NCBI RefSeq assembly: GCF_000742135.1
Contig: NZ_KN046818.1
Coordinates: 1,364,841 to 1,428,840 of the forward strand
Source of the DNA: Klebsiella pneumoniae
GTDB taxonomy: Bacteria > Pseudomonadota > Gammaproteobacteria > Enterobacterales > Enterobacteriaceae
Direction: 5' to 3'
DNA: 64,000 nucleotides
The notes under the pieces were generated by a model. It was not told where the DNA came from. It searched no databases and saw only the letters and a list, made by a program, of their open reading frames with translations. Positions 1 through 7,524 of the stretch are shown piece after piece (position 1 is the stretch's first letter; the number at the start of each line of letters is the position of its first letter). The translations under genes and the position numbers were made by a program.

Positions 1-318
1 ATGACGGCCCTGGCGCTGGGGGACCAGTTGCTGTGGGTCAACCGGCTCGAACGTCCCGCAGGCGACACCGCACGGATCCGCATTCAGGCGTCGGACGTTT
101 CGCTGACACTGGCCCAGCCGTCCGGGACCAGCATCCGCAATATCTTGCGCGCCGAGGTGGCTCAGTGTCTGGAGGTCAACGGACAGATTGAAGTGCAGCT
201 CAGAGTGAGTGACCGTCTGCTATGGGCCAGGATTAGCCCATGGGCGCGGGACGACCTGGCGATAGCGCCAGGTCAGCAGGTGTTTGCCCAGATCAAAAGC
301 GTGTCGATCGCCGCCTGA
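1..318 (+). CDS. modC: Molybdate ABC transporter ATP-binding protein ModC, C-terminal part
   Basis: The frame is open from the first base, so this is the C-terminal 105 residues of a longer protein; the ATG at base 1 is internal. The family is about 350 residues: an N-terminal ABC ATPase followed by a MOP-type molybdate-binding domain. What is visible is the MOP region, with a stretch reading [13 protein letters not shown] and then TSIRNIL, as expected for ModC. ModC drives import of molybdate through ModB with periplasmic ModA. The stop codon directly abuts the stop of ybhA on the other strand, the same convergent neighbour as in E. coli. The identification rests on the C-terminal sequence plus gene order. 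Confidence 0.9.
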   Translation: MTALALGDQLLWVNRLERPAGDTARIRIQASDVSLTLAQPSGTSIRNILRAEVAQCLEVNGQIEVQLRVSDRLLWARISPWARDDLAIAPGQQVFAQIKSVSIAA

Positions 319-1137
319 TTACAGCAGTTGGCGGTAGATAAACTCGGCGATGCTCGTGGACTCATTGTCGCCGATGACTATGTTGGCGCGGGCTTTCACC
401 TCGTCCACCGCGTTGCCCATCGCCACCCCGGTGCCCGCCGCTTCCAGCATGCTAAGATCGTTGTAGTTATCGCCGAAGGCCACCACATCCTGCATCGACA
501 GCCCCTGGTCGGCCACCCATTGCGCCAGGCGTTTGCCTTTGCTGTTGCCGGCGCGCGCGATATCCACCTGATCGTGCCACGACCATTCGCACTCGAGGCC
601 CAGCGTCTCGCCAACCTGCTGCGCAAACCGCTGCAGGCGGGGAATGTCGTCATCGGTGAGAGCGAATTTCCATACCGCGTTAACTTCGCGAACCGCCTGC
701 GCCAGCGAATCGACCTGAGCGAAAACCGGACGCTGATCTTCCGGTAACGCCTGCGCCCAGTTGCGGGTGCGGATCACATGCCCGGTGGGGTGTTCATAAA
801 GCATCGCGTCGTCCACATATGCCAGGCCGTGGATCTGCTGTTTGGCGAGCATGGCAGTGAGGCTTACCGCTTGCTCTACCGGCATAGGATCGGCGGCCAA
901 AACCTTTTTTGCGTGATAATCATACAAATAGGTGCCATTACAACAAATTGCAGGTGTATCGAGAGCCAGTGCCTGATAAAAAGGATGGATAGCGACGTGA
1001 TGACGTCCGGTGACGACGATGACCTGATAGCCTGCCTCTCTGGCGCGGGCCAGTGCCTCCAGCGAAGCGGGCAGAATGGTTTTTTTGCTGGTAAGCAGGG
1101 TGCCGTCTAAATCCAGGGCAATCACGCGTGTTGTCAT
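319..1137 (-). CDS. ybhA: HAD-family pyridoxal phosphate phosphatase YbhA
   Basis: This is a 272-residue HAD phosphatase of the Cof type. Motif I is ALDLDGTLL with the nucleophile Asp9 and acid/base Asp11, and the C-terminal metal motif reads FGDNYNDLSMLEAAG. The cap domain lies between them. In E. coli the homologue dephosphorylates pyridoxal 5'-phosphate and some sugar phosphates, including erythrose 4-phosphate. The protein should be soluble and cytoplasmic. It ends back to back with modC and is divergent from pgl, the E. coli arrangement. Length equals the E. coli protein. Confidence 0.93.
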   Translation of the reverse strand: MTTRVIALDLDGTLLTSKKTILPASLEALARAREAGYQVIVVTGRHHVAIHPFYQALALDTPAICCNGTYLYDYHAKKVLAADPMPVEQAVSLTAMLAKQQIHGLAYVDDAMLYEHPTGHVIRTRNWAQALPEDQRPVFAQVDSLAQAVREVNAVWKFALTDDDIPRLQRFAQQVGETLGLECEWSWHDQVDIARAGNSKGKRLAQWVADQGLSMQDVVAFGDNYNDLSMLEAAGTGVAMGNAVDEVKARANIVIGDNESTSIAEFIYRQLL

Positions 1138-1299
1138 GTGTTATTTCCGGTTGATGTTGAAAAGTGACCTGGCCATGATGGTACACCGCCGTGGCGTCAG
1201 GACCAATTTTTCCACATCTGCCGTGAATGTCTGTATGCCCTTTGTGCCGCCGTCCGGCGGAAATTCGGCGGACGATGCGAGTATCATGGGCGGATGTCT

Positions 1300-1305
1300 T
1301 ATAAT
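1300..1305 (+). promoter_or_regulatory. Possible -10 element for pgl
   Basis: A perfect TATAAT lies about 60 bases before the pgl start, in the 228-base gap between ybhA and pgl. No good -35 is seen 16 to 18 bases upstream, so this is only a candidate. Confidence 0.35.
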
Positions 1306-1365
1306 TTTCAGGGTGCTGTTATCCTGAAAATGAAAATTCCACGTGCAGTGAGGGAAGGAGTAGTC

Positions 1366-2361
1366 ATGAAACAAACCGTTTATACCGCCAGCCCGGAAAG
1401 CCAACAAATCCATGTCTGGAGTCTTGAAGCGGACGGCAAACTGACGCTGGTGCAGGTGGTTGATGCCCCAGGGCAGGTCCAGCCGATGGTGGTCAGCCCC
1501 AACAAGGAATTTCTGTACGTTGGCGTTCGTCCGGAGTTTCGCGTGCTGGCCTATCGCATCACGCCGGATAACGGGGCGTTAACCTTTGCGGGCGAAGCTG
1601 CGCTGCCGGGCAGCCCGACCCATATCTCTACCGATCGTCATGGCCGCTTTGTCTTCAGCGCCTCCTACAATCAGGGCTGTGTCAGCGTGACCCCGCTGCA
1701 CGACGGCCTGCCGGGCGAAACCATCACCGTGGTGGAAGGGCTGGAAGGCTGCCACTCGGCCAATATCTCCCCGGATAATCGCACCCTGTGGGTGCCGGCG
1801 CTGAAGCAGGATCGCATTTGCCTGTTTACCCTCAGCGACGATGGTTTCCTCTCGGCACAGGAGCCCGCGGAAGTGACGACCGTCGAGGGCGCCGGTCCGC
1901 GTCACATGGTATTCCATCCCAACCAGCAGTATGGTTACTGCGTCAATGAGCTAAACAGCTCGATTGACGTCTGGGAGCTGAAAGATCCTAAGGGCAACAT
2001 CGAATGTGTACAGACCCTGGATATGATGCCGCCTGATTTTAGCGGCGTGCGCTGGGCGGCGGATATTCATATCACCCCGGATGGCCGTCATCTTTACGCC
2101 TGCGATCGTACCGCCAGCATCATCACGGTGTTCAGCGTTTCGGAAGATGGTAGCGTGCTGGCGGTAGAAGGCTATCAGCCTACCGAGACCCAGCCGCGCG
2201 GCTTTAACCTCGATCACAGCGGTAAATATCTCATTGCCGCCGGGCAGAAGTCGCACCATATCGCGGTGTACGACATCGTCGGTGAGCAGGGACTGCTGCA
2301 GGAGAAAGGCCGCTATGCGGTTGGGCAGGGGCCGATGTGGGTGGTGGTCAACGCCCACTGA
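1366..2361 (+). CDS. pgl: 6-phosphogluconolactonase Pgl
   Basis: Pgl hydrolyses 6-phosphogluconolactone to 6-phosphogluconate, the second step of the oxidative pentose phosphate pathway, in the cytoplasm. The start is set at [18 protein letters not shown], preceded by GGAAGGAG; this gives 331 residues, the length of the E. coli enzyme. An in-frame start at 1294 would add 24 residues without a ribosome binding site. The sequence shows repeated beta-propeller blades (for example [27 protein letters not shown] and [14 protein letters not shown]), typical of the YbhE-type lactonase fold. A strong terminator follows. Confidence 0.96.
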   Translation: MKQTVYTASPESQQIHVWSLEADGKLTLVQVVDAPGQVQPMVVSPNKEFLYVGVRPEFRVLAYRITPDNGALTFAGEAALPGSPTHISTDRHGRFVFSASYNQGCVSVTPLHDGLPGETITVVEGLEGCHSANISPDNRTLWVPALKQDRICLFTLSDDGFLSAQEPAEVTTVEGAGPRHMVFHPNQQYGYCVNELNSSIDVWELKDPKGNIECVQTLDMMPPDFSGVRWAADIHITPDGRHLYACDRTASIITVFSVSEDGSVLAVEGYQPTETQPRGFNLDHSGKYLIAAGQKSHHIAVYDIVGEQGLLQEKGRYAVGQGPMWVVVNAH

Positions 2362-2383
2362 ACCGCCATCAGGTAAAAGAAAA

Positions 2384-2410
2384 AACCTCGCCTTAGCGAG
2401 GTTTTTTTTG
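2384..2410 (+). terminator. Rho-independent terminator after pgl
   Basis: The arms AACCTCGC and GCGAGGTT pair perfectly around a CTTA loop and are followed by a run of T. An A-run precedes the stem, so it could also act on the other strand, behind ariR. Confidence 0.92.
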
Positions 2411-2471
2411 CTCAGAGCGGACAGGCTCTGCGGAGAAGGCGTTGTCCTGGCGGGCCAGAAGCGTGGCGACG

Positions 2472-2750
2472 TTAGATATCGTCCATGGTGTAGCCAACGA
2501 CAATCTCCAGTGTTTTTCGGATCACGTCCGCGGTCACCACGTCATCGGTGGTTTCCAGCGCCTGAATCAGCCATAAAATAATGGCCTTATTGTTCAGGTG
2601 ACCCTCGGACTGGAGAATACTGTTGATGGCGAGCGACATGACGGCGGACTCATCAACCAGTTTATCACCGGCGTTACGGAAATAGTCGGAGAGCGCGGTG
2701 TCCTGCAGTCTTGCGTAAATATCTGGTTGCTGATGCATAGTCTGTCTCAT
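2472..2750 (-). CDS. ariR: AriR/YmgB-family biofilm and acid-resistance connector
   Basis: A 92-residue helical protein. It carries the core LSDYFRNAGDKLVDESAV and ends LETTDDVVTADVIRKTLEIV, close to E. coli AriR (YmgB). In E. coli AriR and its relatives act through the Rcs phosphorelay when BluR repression is lifted, lowering curli and raising colanic acid. It is the last of three small genes on this strand (ycgZ, ymgA, ariR), about 40 bases behind ymgA. The start is uncertain: ATG at 2750, ATG at 2738, and a GTG at 2753 are all in frame; none has a clear Shine-Dalgarno sequence. Confidence 0.85.
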   Translation of the reverse strand: MRQTMHQQPDIYARLQDTALSDYFRNAGDKLVDESAVMSLAINSILQSEGHLNNKAIILWLIQALETTDDVVTADVIRKTLEIVVGYTMDDI

Positions 2751-2789
2751 CACATTCTCACTCTGTTTAATTCACCATGGTTGGGATAA

Positions 2790-3095
2790 TCAGTGGATCT
2801 TTTTAGCTTCCGACGGCATGCTGTCTGGCGCCAGCGAACCTCTGGTTTCCCAACGGCCATTGATTTTCTTTACCTGTAAAGGCGCGTACTTCCGCTGACG
2901 GATAAGCTTCGCGCAAATTTCTTCGATCACGGCAGCGATGATCTTTCTACGCTGGCGATCTGGTTCTGTCGCCTGCATTAACCGAAGTCGAACCAGCAGG
3001 GTCGGGGTGGTAATCGGGCGATTCGTTTTCAGAAGCGCTAGAACCGCCTCGCCGATGATTTCATCGGTTATTTCCTCAGTTTCACTGTTATTCAT
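2790..3095 (-). CDS. ymgA: YmgA-like connector protein
   Basis: A 101-residue protein starting MNNSETEEITDEIIGEAVL, with AGAGACGG upstream; an earlier in-frame start at 3143 has no better support. Its position between ycgZ and ariR, its length and the charged helical N-terminus with a C-terminus ending EAKKIH fit E. coli YmgA, which ends in a similar KKI..IH. YmgA is one of the small proteins released by the BluF/BluR blue-light switch and acts towards the Rcs system. Similarity is moderate, so the call rests largely on gene order. Confidence 0.72.
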   Translation of the reverse strand: MNNSETEEITDEIIGEAVLALLKTNRPITTPTLLVRLRLMQATEPDRQRRKIIAAVIEEICAKLIRQRKYAPLQVKKINGRWETRGSLAPDSMPSEAKKIH

Positions 3096-3222
3096 AACCG
3101 TCTCTATGCATGCCACCCTTTTCCTGAATAGGCGAACGGGCATTCAGGTCAGCAGCAGGTTTGTGGAAGCGATCGCCCCTCATCTGCTACTGCGGCGCTG
3201 CAACAGGCGACGATCGATGACG

Positions 3223-3468
3223 TTATTCCTGGCCAGCAAACAGCAGACCAATTAAGGTCTGATAGTGGCTCTCTTCCTCCGGCGCGCGAGCGCGGTCCAG
3301 GCGGCTCAACAGTTTGGTGCATAGCGCTTTGCGGTTGAGATGACGCCCTTCGTTAAGAATATCCATCACGATCTGACCCAGGGTTTCCTGCTGGGAAGGC
3401 AAAGATGCTTTGTTGAAATACTGGGCAATTGCGTTCGCTGTATCTGGAATGTAACCATTCTGCTGCAT
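3223..3468 (-). CDS. ycgZ: YcgZ-family two-component connector
   Basis: An 81-residue protein. The start at MQQNGYIPDTANAIAQYF has AAGGAG six bases upstream; an upstream start at 3492 would bury that site. The core SQQETLGQIVMDILNEGR and the ending HYQTLIGLLF are what I recall for E. coli YcgZ. It is the first gene of the ycgZ-ymgA-ariR unit and is divergent from the BLUF-EAL gene, exactly as in E. coli, where BluR represses this promoter and blue light relieves it through BluF. Confidence 0.88.
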   Translation of the reverse strand: MQQNGYIPDTANAIAQYFNKASLPSQQETLGQIVMDILNEGRHLNRKALCTKLLSRLDRARAPEEESHYQTLIGLLFAGQE

Positions 3469-3531
3469 ATGTGCTCCTTTCATTTCATTCATCTGTTAAC
3501 TGCCATTAAACTTATACAATAATTATTAACC

Positions 3532-3551
3532 TGTACACACAAAGTTGCACA
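3532..3551. promoter_or_regulatory. TGTACA-type box in front of ycgZ
   Basis: In the 329-base gap between ycgZ and the BLUF-EAL gene, TGTACA (3532-3537) and TGCACA (3546-3551) lie 14 bases apart, 64 bases before the ycgZ start. TGTACA is the half-site of MlrA, a MerR-like relative of BluR. Assignment to BluR is inference. Confidence 0.45.
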
Positions 3552-3650
3552 ATAATGATTCATGTTAGTTTAACTATATGATTTTTAATTGTTTAATTTT
3601 TTTTGCCTGGCGCGGTTCTGGCTTGTAAAGGTGGGGTTTAGCGTTGCATG

Positions 3651-3688
3651 TTGTACAAGGAAAGAAAAAAAGGGAAAACCTTGCACAA
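3651..3688. promoter_or_regulatory. Inverted TGTACA/TGCACA operator in front of the BLUF-EAL gene
   Basis: TTGTACAAGG and CCTTGCACAA form inverted arms that match at nine of ten positions around an 18-base A/G-rich spacer. The second arm contains TTGCAC, which could serve as a -35 with TGTATC 17 bases on. The site is about 110 bases before the start at 3798. The rest of the gap is AT-rich with no other gene. Confidence 0.5.
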
Positions 3689-3797
3689 AAAAGGGATTTT
3701 TAGTGTATCTTTTTTGTTAAGACAAAACGTAGTTTTACGAGACCCTTAGCCTGATAACTGCTACTGTGAATGCTTATCCCTCCCATCTGGAATCACT

Positions 3798-5009
3798 ATG
3801 CTAACCACCATCATTTATCGCAGCCATATCTGCGACAATGTCTCATTCAAATCGATCGAGGCCATGGTCGCCAGGGCAAACGAAAGAAATGGGCAGGCGG
3901 ACGTCACCGGTATTTTACTTTTTAACGGGACGCATTTTTTTCAACTCATTGAGGGGCCTGAAGAAAAGGTTCAGGATATTTATCAGCATATCTGCCGGGA
4001 TCCTCGCCACTATAATCTGGTGGAGTTGCTTTGCGATTATGCGCCGTCCCGTCGTTTTGGTAAGGTCGGGATGGAACTGTTTGATTTACGCGAACACGAT
4101 CGCGAGGAAGTTCTGCAGGCGGTGATGGACCGGGGGACGTCAAAATATCAGCTCACCTATGATGACCGGGCGCTGCAATTTTTCCGTACTTTTGTCGAAG
4201 CCACAGAAAAAGCGAACTATTTTGAGATTCCTTCCGCAGATAGTTGGGTTTTTATTCCTGATAAGGAGACGTTCTATCCTGATACCCCGATTATCGATAA
4301 TACGGAAGGTTGTTCCTTTGCCTTCCAGCCGATTGTCGACCCTTTCGCCTGCGAAATTATTTCGTGGGAAGCGCTGTTGCGTACACCGGACGGGCAATCC
4401 CCCGGCGCCTATTTTGCCGGGCTGACCGGGGACGATATTTATCTCGCCGACCTGCACAGTAAACGGGTGGCGTTGTCGCTGGCGGGAAAATTAGGTTTAC
4501 GTAATAAGGCGTTAAGCATTAATTTACTGCCGATGACCATGGTCAAAGCGCCGAATGCGGTGGCTTTCCTGCTCGACGAAATTAGTCGCAATGACCTTAT
4601 TCCGGAGCAGATTATTGTCGAGTTCACTGAGCGGGAAGTGATTTCGCGGATGGACGATTTTACCGATGCGGTGCGCAAACTGAAGGGCGCGGGAATTAAT
4701 CTTGCCATCGATCACTTCGGCGCCGGGTTTGCCGGGCTATCGCTGCTGGCGCAATACCAACCCGACAGAATTAAAATCGACCATGAGCTGATCCGCAATA
4801 TCCACCAGGACGGACCGCGCCAGTCGATTGTACAGGCGATTATCAAATGCTGTACTTCTCTGGAGATTGCGGTCTCAGCCGTCGGCGTTGAGCGTGCTGA
4901 AGAGTGGATGTGGCTGGAATCAGCCGGTATTTCACAGTTTCAGGGCAATTTGTTCGCCAGCGCGCGCCTGGGGGGCCTACCCGCCGTCGCATGGCCGGAG
5001 AAAAAATGA
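3798..5009 (+). CDS. bluF: BLUF blue-light sensor with EAL domain (BluF/BlrP1 family)
   Basis: A 403-residue flavin photoreceptor. The N-terminal BLUF domain (about 1-95) has the flavin-contact residues Tyr7, Asn31 and Gln49. The C-terminal EAL domain (about 160-400) has EALLR at Glu191, Asn242 in SINLLP, Glu275 in VEFTE and DHFGAG at Asp305-His306. These lie three residues after the metal ligands reported for K. pneumoniae BlrP1, a light-activated c-di-GMP phosphodiesterase. E. coli BluF lost that activity and instead antagonises BluR. Here the EAL ligands are largely kept, so both activities are possible. Whether this is BlrP1 itself or a second copy cannot be settled here. It is divergent from ycgZ and followed by bluR. 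Confidence 0.9.
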   Translation: MLTTIIYRSHICDNVSFKSIEAMVARANERNGQADVTGILLFNGTHFFQLIEGPEEKVQDIYQHICRDPRHYNLVELLCDYAPSRRFGKVGMELFDLREHDREEVLQAVMDRGTSKYQLTYDDRALQFFRTFVEATEKANYFEIPSADSWVFIPDKETFYPDTPIIDNTEGCSFAFQPIVDPFACEIISWEALLRTPDGQSPGAYFAGLTGDDIYLADLHSKRVALSLAGKLGLRNKALSINLLPMTMVKAPNAVAFLLDEISRNDLIPEQIIVEFTEREVISRMDDFTDAVRKLKGAGINLAIDHFGAGFAGLSLLAQYQPDRIKIDHELIRNIHQDGPRQSIVQAIIKCCTSLEIAVSAVGVERAEEWMWLESAGISQFQGNLFASARLGGLPAVAWPEKK

Positions 5010-5067
5010 ACCACCGCGAAATCAGCTAAACATTTTTTCATCTTTTTTCCCGGGCGCTGTGAGCCGC

Positions 5068-5150
5068 AACCTGATATCTTTATCTGTACAAGAAAATAGA
5101 GTTGTACAGGATGCCTGAATTCGTTAGTTTAGGTATTAAGGTATCAGGTT
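5068..5150. promoter_or_regulatory. Nested inverted repeats upstream of bluR
   Basis: CTGTACAA (5084-5091) and TTGTACAG (5102-5109) are perfect inverted arms; the two TGTACA cores are 12 bases apart. Outside them AACCTGATA (5068-5076) and TATCAGGTT (5142-5150) form a second perfect inverted repeat. The inner pair has the TGTACA-N12-TGTACA form that I recall for the MlrA site at csgD, so BluR autoregulation is the likely role. Confidence 0.6.
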
Positions 5151-5164
5151 GATGTGAGGCTGCT

Positions 5165-5899
5165 ATGGCGTTTTACAGTATCGGTGAAGTCGCCGAACGT
5201 TGCGGAATCAATCCGGTCACACTGCGCGCCTGGCAGCGTCGTTACGGTCTACTGAAACCGCAGCGTAGCGAAGGCGGGCATCGACAATTTGATGAAGAAG
5301 ATATCCTGCGTATCGAAGAGATCAAGCGCTGGATAGAGCGCGGTGTATCAGTAGGGAAAGTCAAAGCGCTGCTGGAGGATAACCTGCCGGCGGCGCGCGA
5401 TGAATCCGCGCATCTTCAGGAAGAGATGATGTCCATTCTGCGTTATATGCAGCCCGCCAGAATCCGCGCCAAATTAATGGCGCTCAGTCATCAACACCCC
5501 GTTGATACCCTCATCGATAGCCTGTTAGTGCCGGTACGACAGCGTCTCAAGCTGGATCAGAATACCTCGCTGGTGATTAGCAGCATGCTGGACGGCCTGT
5601 TAATTGACTGCGTAGCGTTGTTTCTCGCCGAAGCGCGTAAAAAAAATGGCAAAGAGACGCTGCTGGTGGGCTGGAGCAATGAGGACAGGACGCGTCTGTG
5701 GCTGGAGGCATGGCGTCTTTCCCAACGCGGCTGGCATGTCAACGTTCTCGCCGAACCGCTGGAGTCGCCGCGGCCTGAGCTATTTCCCGGGCAGCATATT
5801 TTCGTCTGGACCGGACGTGCCGCCACGCCTCTGCAGGAGGAGCTGCTCAGCCACTGGCAGGAGCAGGGCTTCAGCATCCATTTTCACGGCCAAAATTAA
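5165..5899 (+). CDS. bluR: MerR-like repressor BluR
   Basis: A 244-residue regulator. The N-terminal MerR helix-turn-helix (1-70) contains [20 protein letters not shown], followed by a long dimerisation helix and a C-terminal B12-binding-like fold typical of MlrA/BluR. The C-terminal half resembles E. coli BluR more than MlrA (for example [10 protein letters not shown] and ESPRPELFP). In E. coli BluR represses ycgZ-ymgAB and is released by light-activated BluF. It sits directly behind the BLUF-EAL gene, with its own putative operator in between. Confidence 0.9.
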   Translation: MAFYSIGEVAERCGINPVTLRAWQRRYGLLKPQRSEGGHRQFDEEDILRIEEIKRWIERGVSVGKVKALLEDNLPAARDESAHLQEEMMSILRYMQPARIRAKLMALSHQHPVDTLIDSLLVPVRQRLKLDQNTSLVISSMLDGLLIDCVALFLAEARKKNGKETLLVGWSNEDRTRLWLEAWRLSQRGWHVNVLAEPLESPRPELFPGQHIFVWTGRAATPLQEELLSHWQEQGFSIHFHGQN

Positions 5900-5901
5900 G
5901 C

Positions 5902-5928
5902 GCCCCGATCCGTGGTGCGGATCAGGGC
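5902..5928. terminator. Hairpin between bluR and the LuxR-type gene
   Basis: GCCCCGATCCG and CGGATCAGGGC pair with one mismatch around a five-base loop in the gap between two converging genes. No T-run follows on either strand, so termination strength is uncertain. Confidence 0.55.
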
Positions 5929-5940
5929 TTGAGTGCTGGG

Positions 5941-6495
5941 TTACAGGTGAATCTGGCTCCAGGATTTGAACGTTTCGCTGCGGCTGATATTAAAAAAATC
6001 GGTTCTACCGCTGCAGCCGAGCTTTTTAATCAGATTCAGCCGGATCTGATAAATGGTTTTTATATGCAGGTTTAGCGACCGGCCAATGCTGGCGACCGCT
6101 TCGCCATTGCTGATAAGTTGAATAACTTTCTTTTCCCGCTCGGTAAACTGCACCGAGGCGCCTGGCGCCGGATGGGTTTTGTAATAGCGGGTGGGTTGAT
6201 GCAGAAATATCTTTAACTCTTCCGGCGTCGAGTTGGCCGGTAAGCGCAGCATAGGCAGTTCACTAAGAAAATTAAGATCGTTGCCTTCGGTTAACAGAAT
6301 AAATAATGTATCCCGCCGATTATAGTTGTGCTGCAGTACCGCGAAATAATTGTCGCTGGTGAAGAAAACATGTTTTTTGCGGAAGTAAGATGCCGGCAGG
6401 CTATTCAGGATCAGCGACATCCCATAGAGAAGAAAACCATTATCAAACCACAGATCGTAATGCTCAGAACGATAGCAAGTATTATGGTGTGACAT
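5941..6495 (-). CDS. LuxR-type helix-turn-helix regulator
   Basis: A 184-residue protein with a C-terminal LuxR/FixJ DNA-binding domain (about 112-170): FTEREKKVIQLISNGEAVAS, then an LNLHIKTIYQIRLNLIKKLG recognition region. The N-terminal 110 residues are not a recognisable receiver or autoinducer domain; no phospho-acceptor Asp pattern stands out. This architecture is common among enterobacterial regulators of surface structures and biofilm. It converges on bluR and is followed upstream by a YmgC-like gene, so a biofilm role is a reasonable guess. TGAGG precedes the start. No specific function is claimed. Confidence 0.8.
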   Translation of the reverse strand: MSHHNTCYRSEHYDLWFDNGFLLYGMSLILNSLPASYFRKKHVFFTSDNYFAVLQHNYNRRDTLFILLTEGNDLNFLSELPMLRLPANSTPEELKIFLHQPTRYYKTHPAPGASVQFTEREKKVIQLISNGEAVASIGRSLNLHIKTIYQIRLNLIKKLGCSGRTDFFNISRSETFKSWSQIHL

Positions 6496-6576
6496 TTTTT
6501 TGCCTCAGTTAGCCGATAGAGACCCAGGCGCGCCGGTACAGCAGGTCGAAGCCTGCTGCCAGCACAGTGGGTTTAT

Positions 6577-6789
6577 TTAATGATGAGGTTTGCTGTACAG
6601 CATATCCAGCGCCTGCAGATAGAGATCGGAAAGTATTTCGTTACTTTCCGTTTGCAGACGATGCTGGATTTCCGTAATCATCCGCTCATTATTTACCGTT
6701 CTGTGCTGCTTAATGAGCGTATTCTCAATATTCTTCATCAGGGCCGAATTGAAGACAAACTCTGCTGGAATGGTATTTTTAATATGCAT
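6577..6789 (-). CDS. YmgC-like small protein
   Basis: A 70-residue protein starting MHIKNTIPAEFVFNSALMKN, with GGGAGAG about nine bases upstream. An upstream in-frame start at 6942 would add 51 residues without a ribosome binding site and is rejected. The N-terminus fits the pattern N[ST]IPxxF[VI]FxxALxKN that I recall for E. coli YmgC, the fourth gene of the ycgZ-ymgA-ariR-ymgC group. Here it stands apart from the others, on the far side of bluR, with its own TGTACA boxes about 200 bases upstream. The rest is predicted helical. The resemblance needs an alignment to confirm. Confidence 0.6.
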   Translation of the reverse strand: MHIKNTIPAEFVFNSALMKNIENTLIKQHRTVNNERMITEIQHRLQTESNEILSDLYLQALDMLYSKPHH

Positions 6790-6980
6790 AGCTCGAACTC
6801 TCCCACGTATAAAGCAAACAGACAATAAAAGTCGCAGCGTACCGTTGGTACGCGCCAAGTCACGAACAGGAAATGTATAACCAGGAACCACCGTCCGACT
6901 CGCTGCGCAATCGTCAAGCTTCCCCGCTTTGTTGCGCAACAAGCAGTTAACACTCCAAAACTATAGACGCTGATTTCACT

Positions 6981-7013
6981 ATGTACAACTTTTTTCATTA
7001 CTATATGTACAAC
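6981..7013. promoter_or_regulatory. Directly repeated ATGTACAAC boxes upstream of the YmgC-like gene
   Basis: ATGTACAAC occurs at 6981-6989 and 7005-7013, 24 bases apart, about 200 bases before the YmgC-like start. It is the same half-site as in front of ycgZ and bluR. Confidence 0.5.
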
Positions 7014-7078
7014 GTAACGGCTTATTTTTTGTGTGTGTTTTAATTTGTTGATTTATAACAATTTTATTAAGTGATAAC

Positions 7079-7104
7079 TTGTACAGAAAAGTCGGGTTGT
7101 GCAG
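7079..7104. promoter_or_regulatory. TGTACA-N12-TGTGCA box
   Basis: TTGTACAG (7079-7086) and TTGTGCAG (7097-7104) lie 18 bases apart, the same half-site spacing as at bluR. The site is in the 735-base gap between the YmgC-like gene and the exported protein at 7525; the rest of the gap is AT-rich and holds only the doubtful frame at 7108-7416. Confidence 0.5.
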
Positions 7105-7107
7105 GAT

Positions 7108-7416
7108 TTAGCTGTAAAACCAGCGGGAAGAAGCTGATGATGGTAGAAGAAAGCCAATTGTGAAAATTCTGTCATGGCTGGCGAAATGCATGAAATTGCG
7201 CCGACGCGCGAAGGGGTAAACAGCAACGCTGTCGTCGACAGGTGGCTTTCTTCCGCGTCGGACTCTGAGCATAGCGGAAAATATGATGAGGCTTTGTCTG
7301 CTTTTTGCACAGTAAGGTAAAGGGGTAACGTCTGCCATGTCGTAAACGGCCCATTCGATTTGTTGGCGAATAAGGGCTGTGCTACGCTTTTTGGTAACGA
7401 CGCGGCGGTTTGGCAT
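7108..7416 (-). other. Doubtful open frame, 102 codons
   Basis: This frame starts MPNRRVVTKKRSTALIRQQI and is preceded by GGGGGA nine bases before the ATG. The N-terminal 35 residues look protein-like, but the remainder is rich in Arg, Ser and Phe without a recognisable pattern, and a second frame covers the same bases from 7310. It may be a decayed gene or chance. Reported because the ribosome binding site is good. Confidence 0.25.
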
Positions 7417-7524
7417 CGTTATTTTTCCCCCATTTCCCTGTCGAGTCTTATACTCCTGTCACGACCGGTAAATACGGCAAAAGCTTTCTGTCCCTGGACA
7501 GGCCTTGAGGACTGAGGAGGGAAA

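Noticed and set aside
2790..3143. Longer YmgA start at 3143
   Set aside because: It adds 16 residues (MPVRLFRKRVACIETV) unlike the family; the start at 3095 fits better in length and context.
7053..7310. 85-codon minus-strand frame upstream of the YmgC-like gene
   Set aside because: It overlaps the 7108-7416 frame, runs through the TGTACA boxes and has no ribosome binding site.
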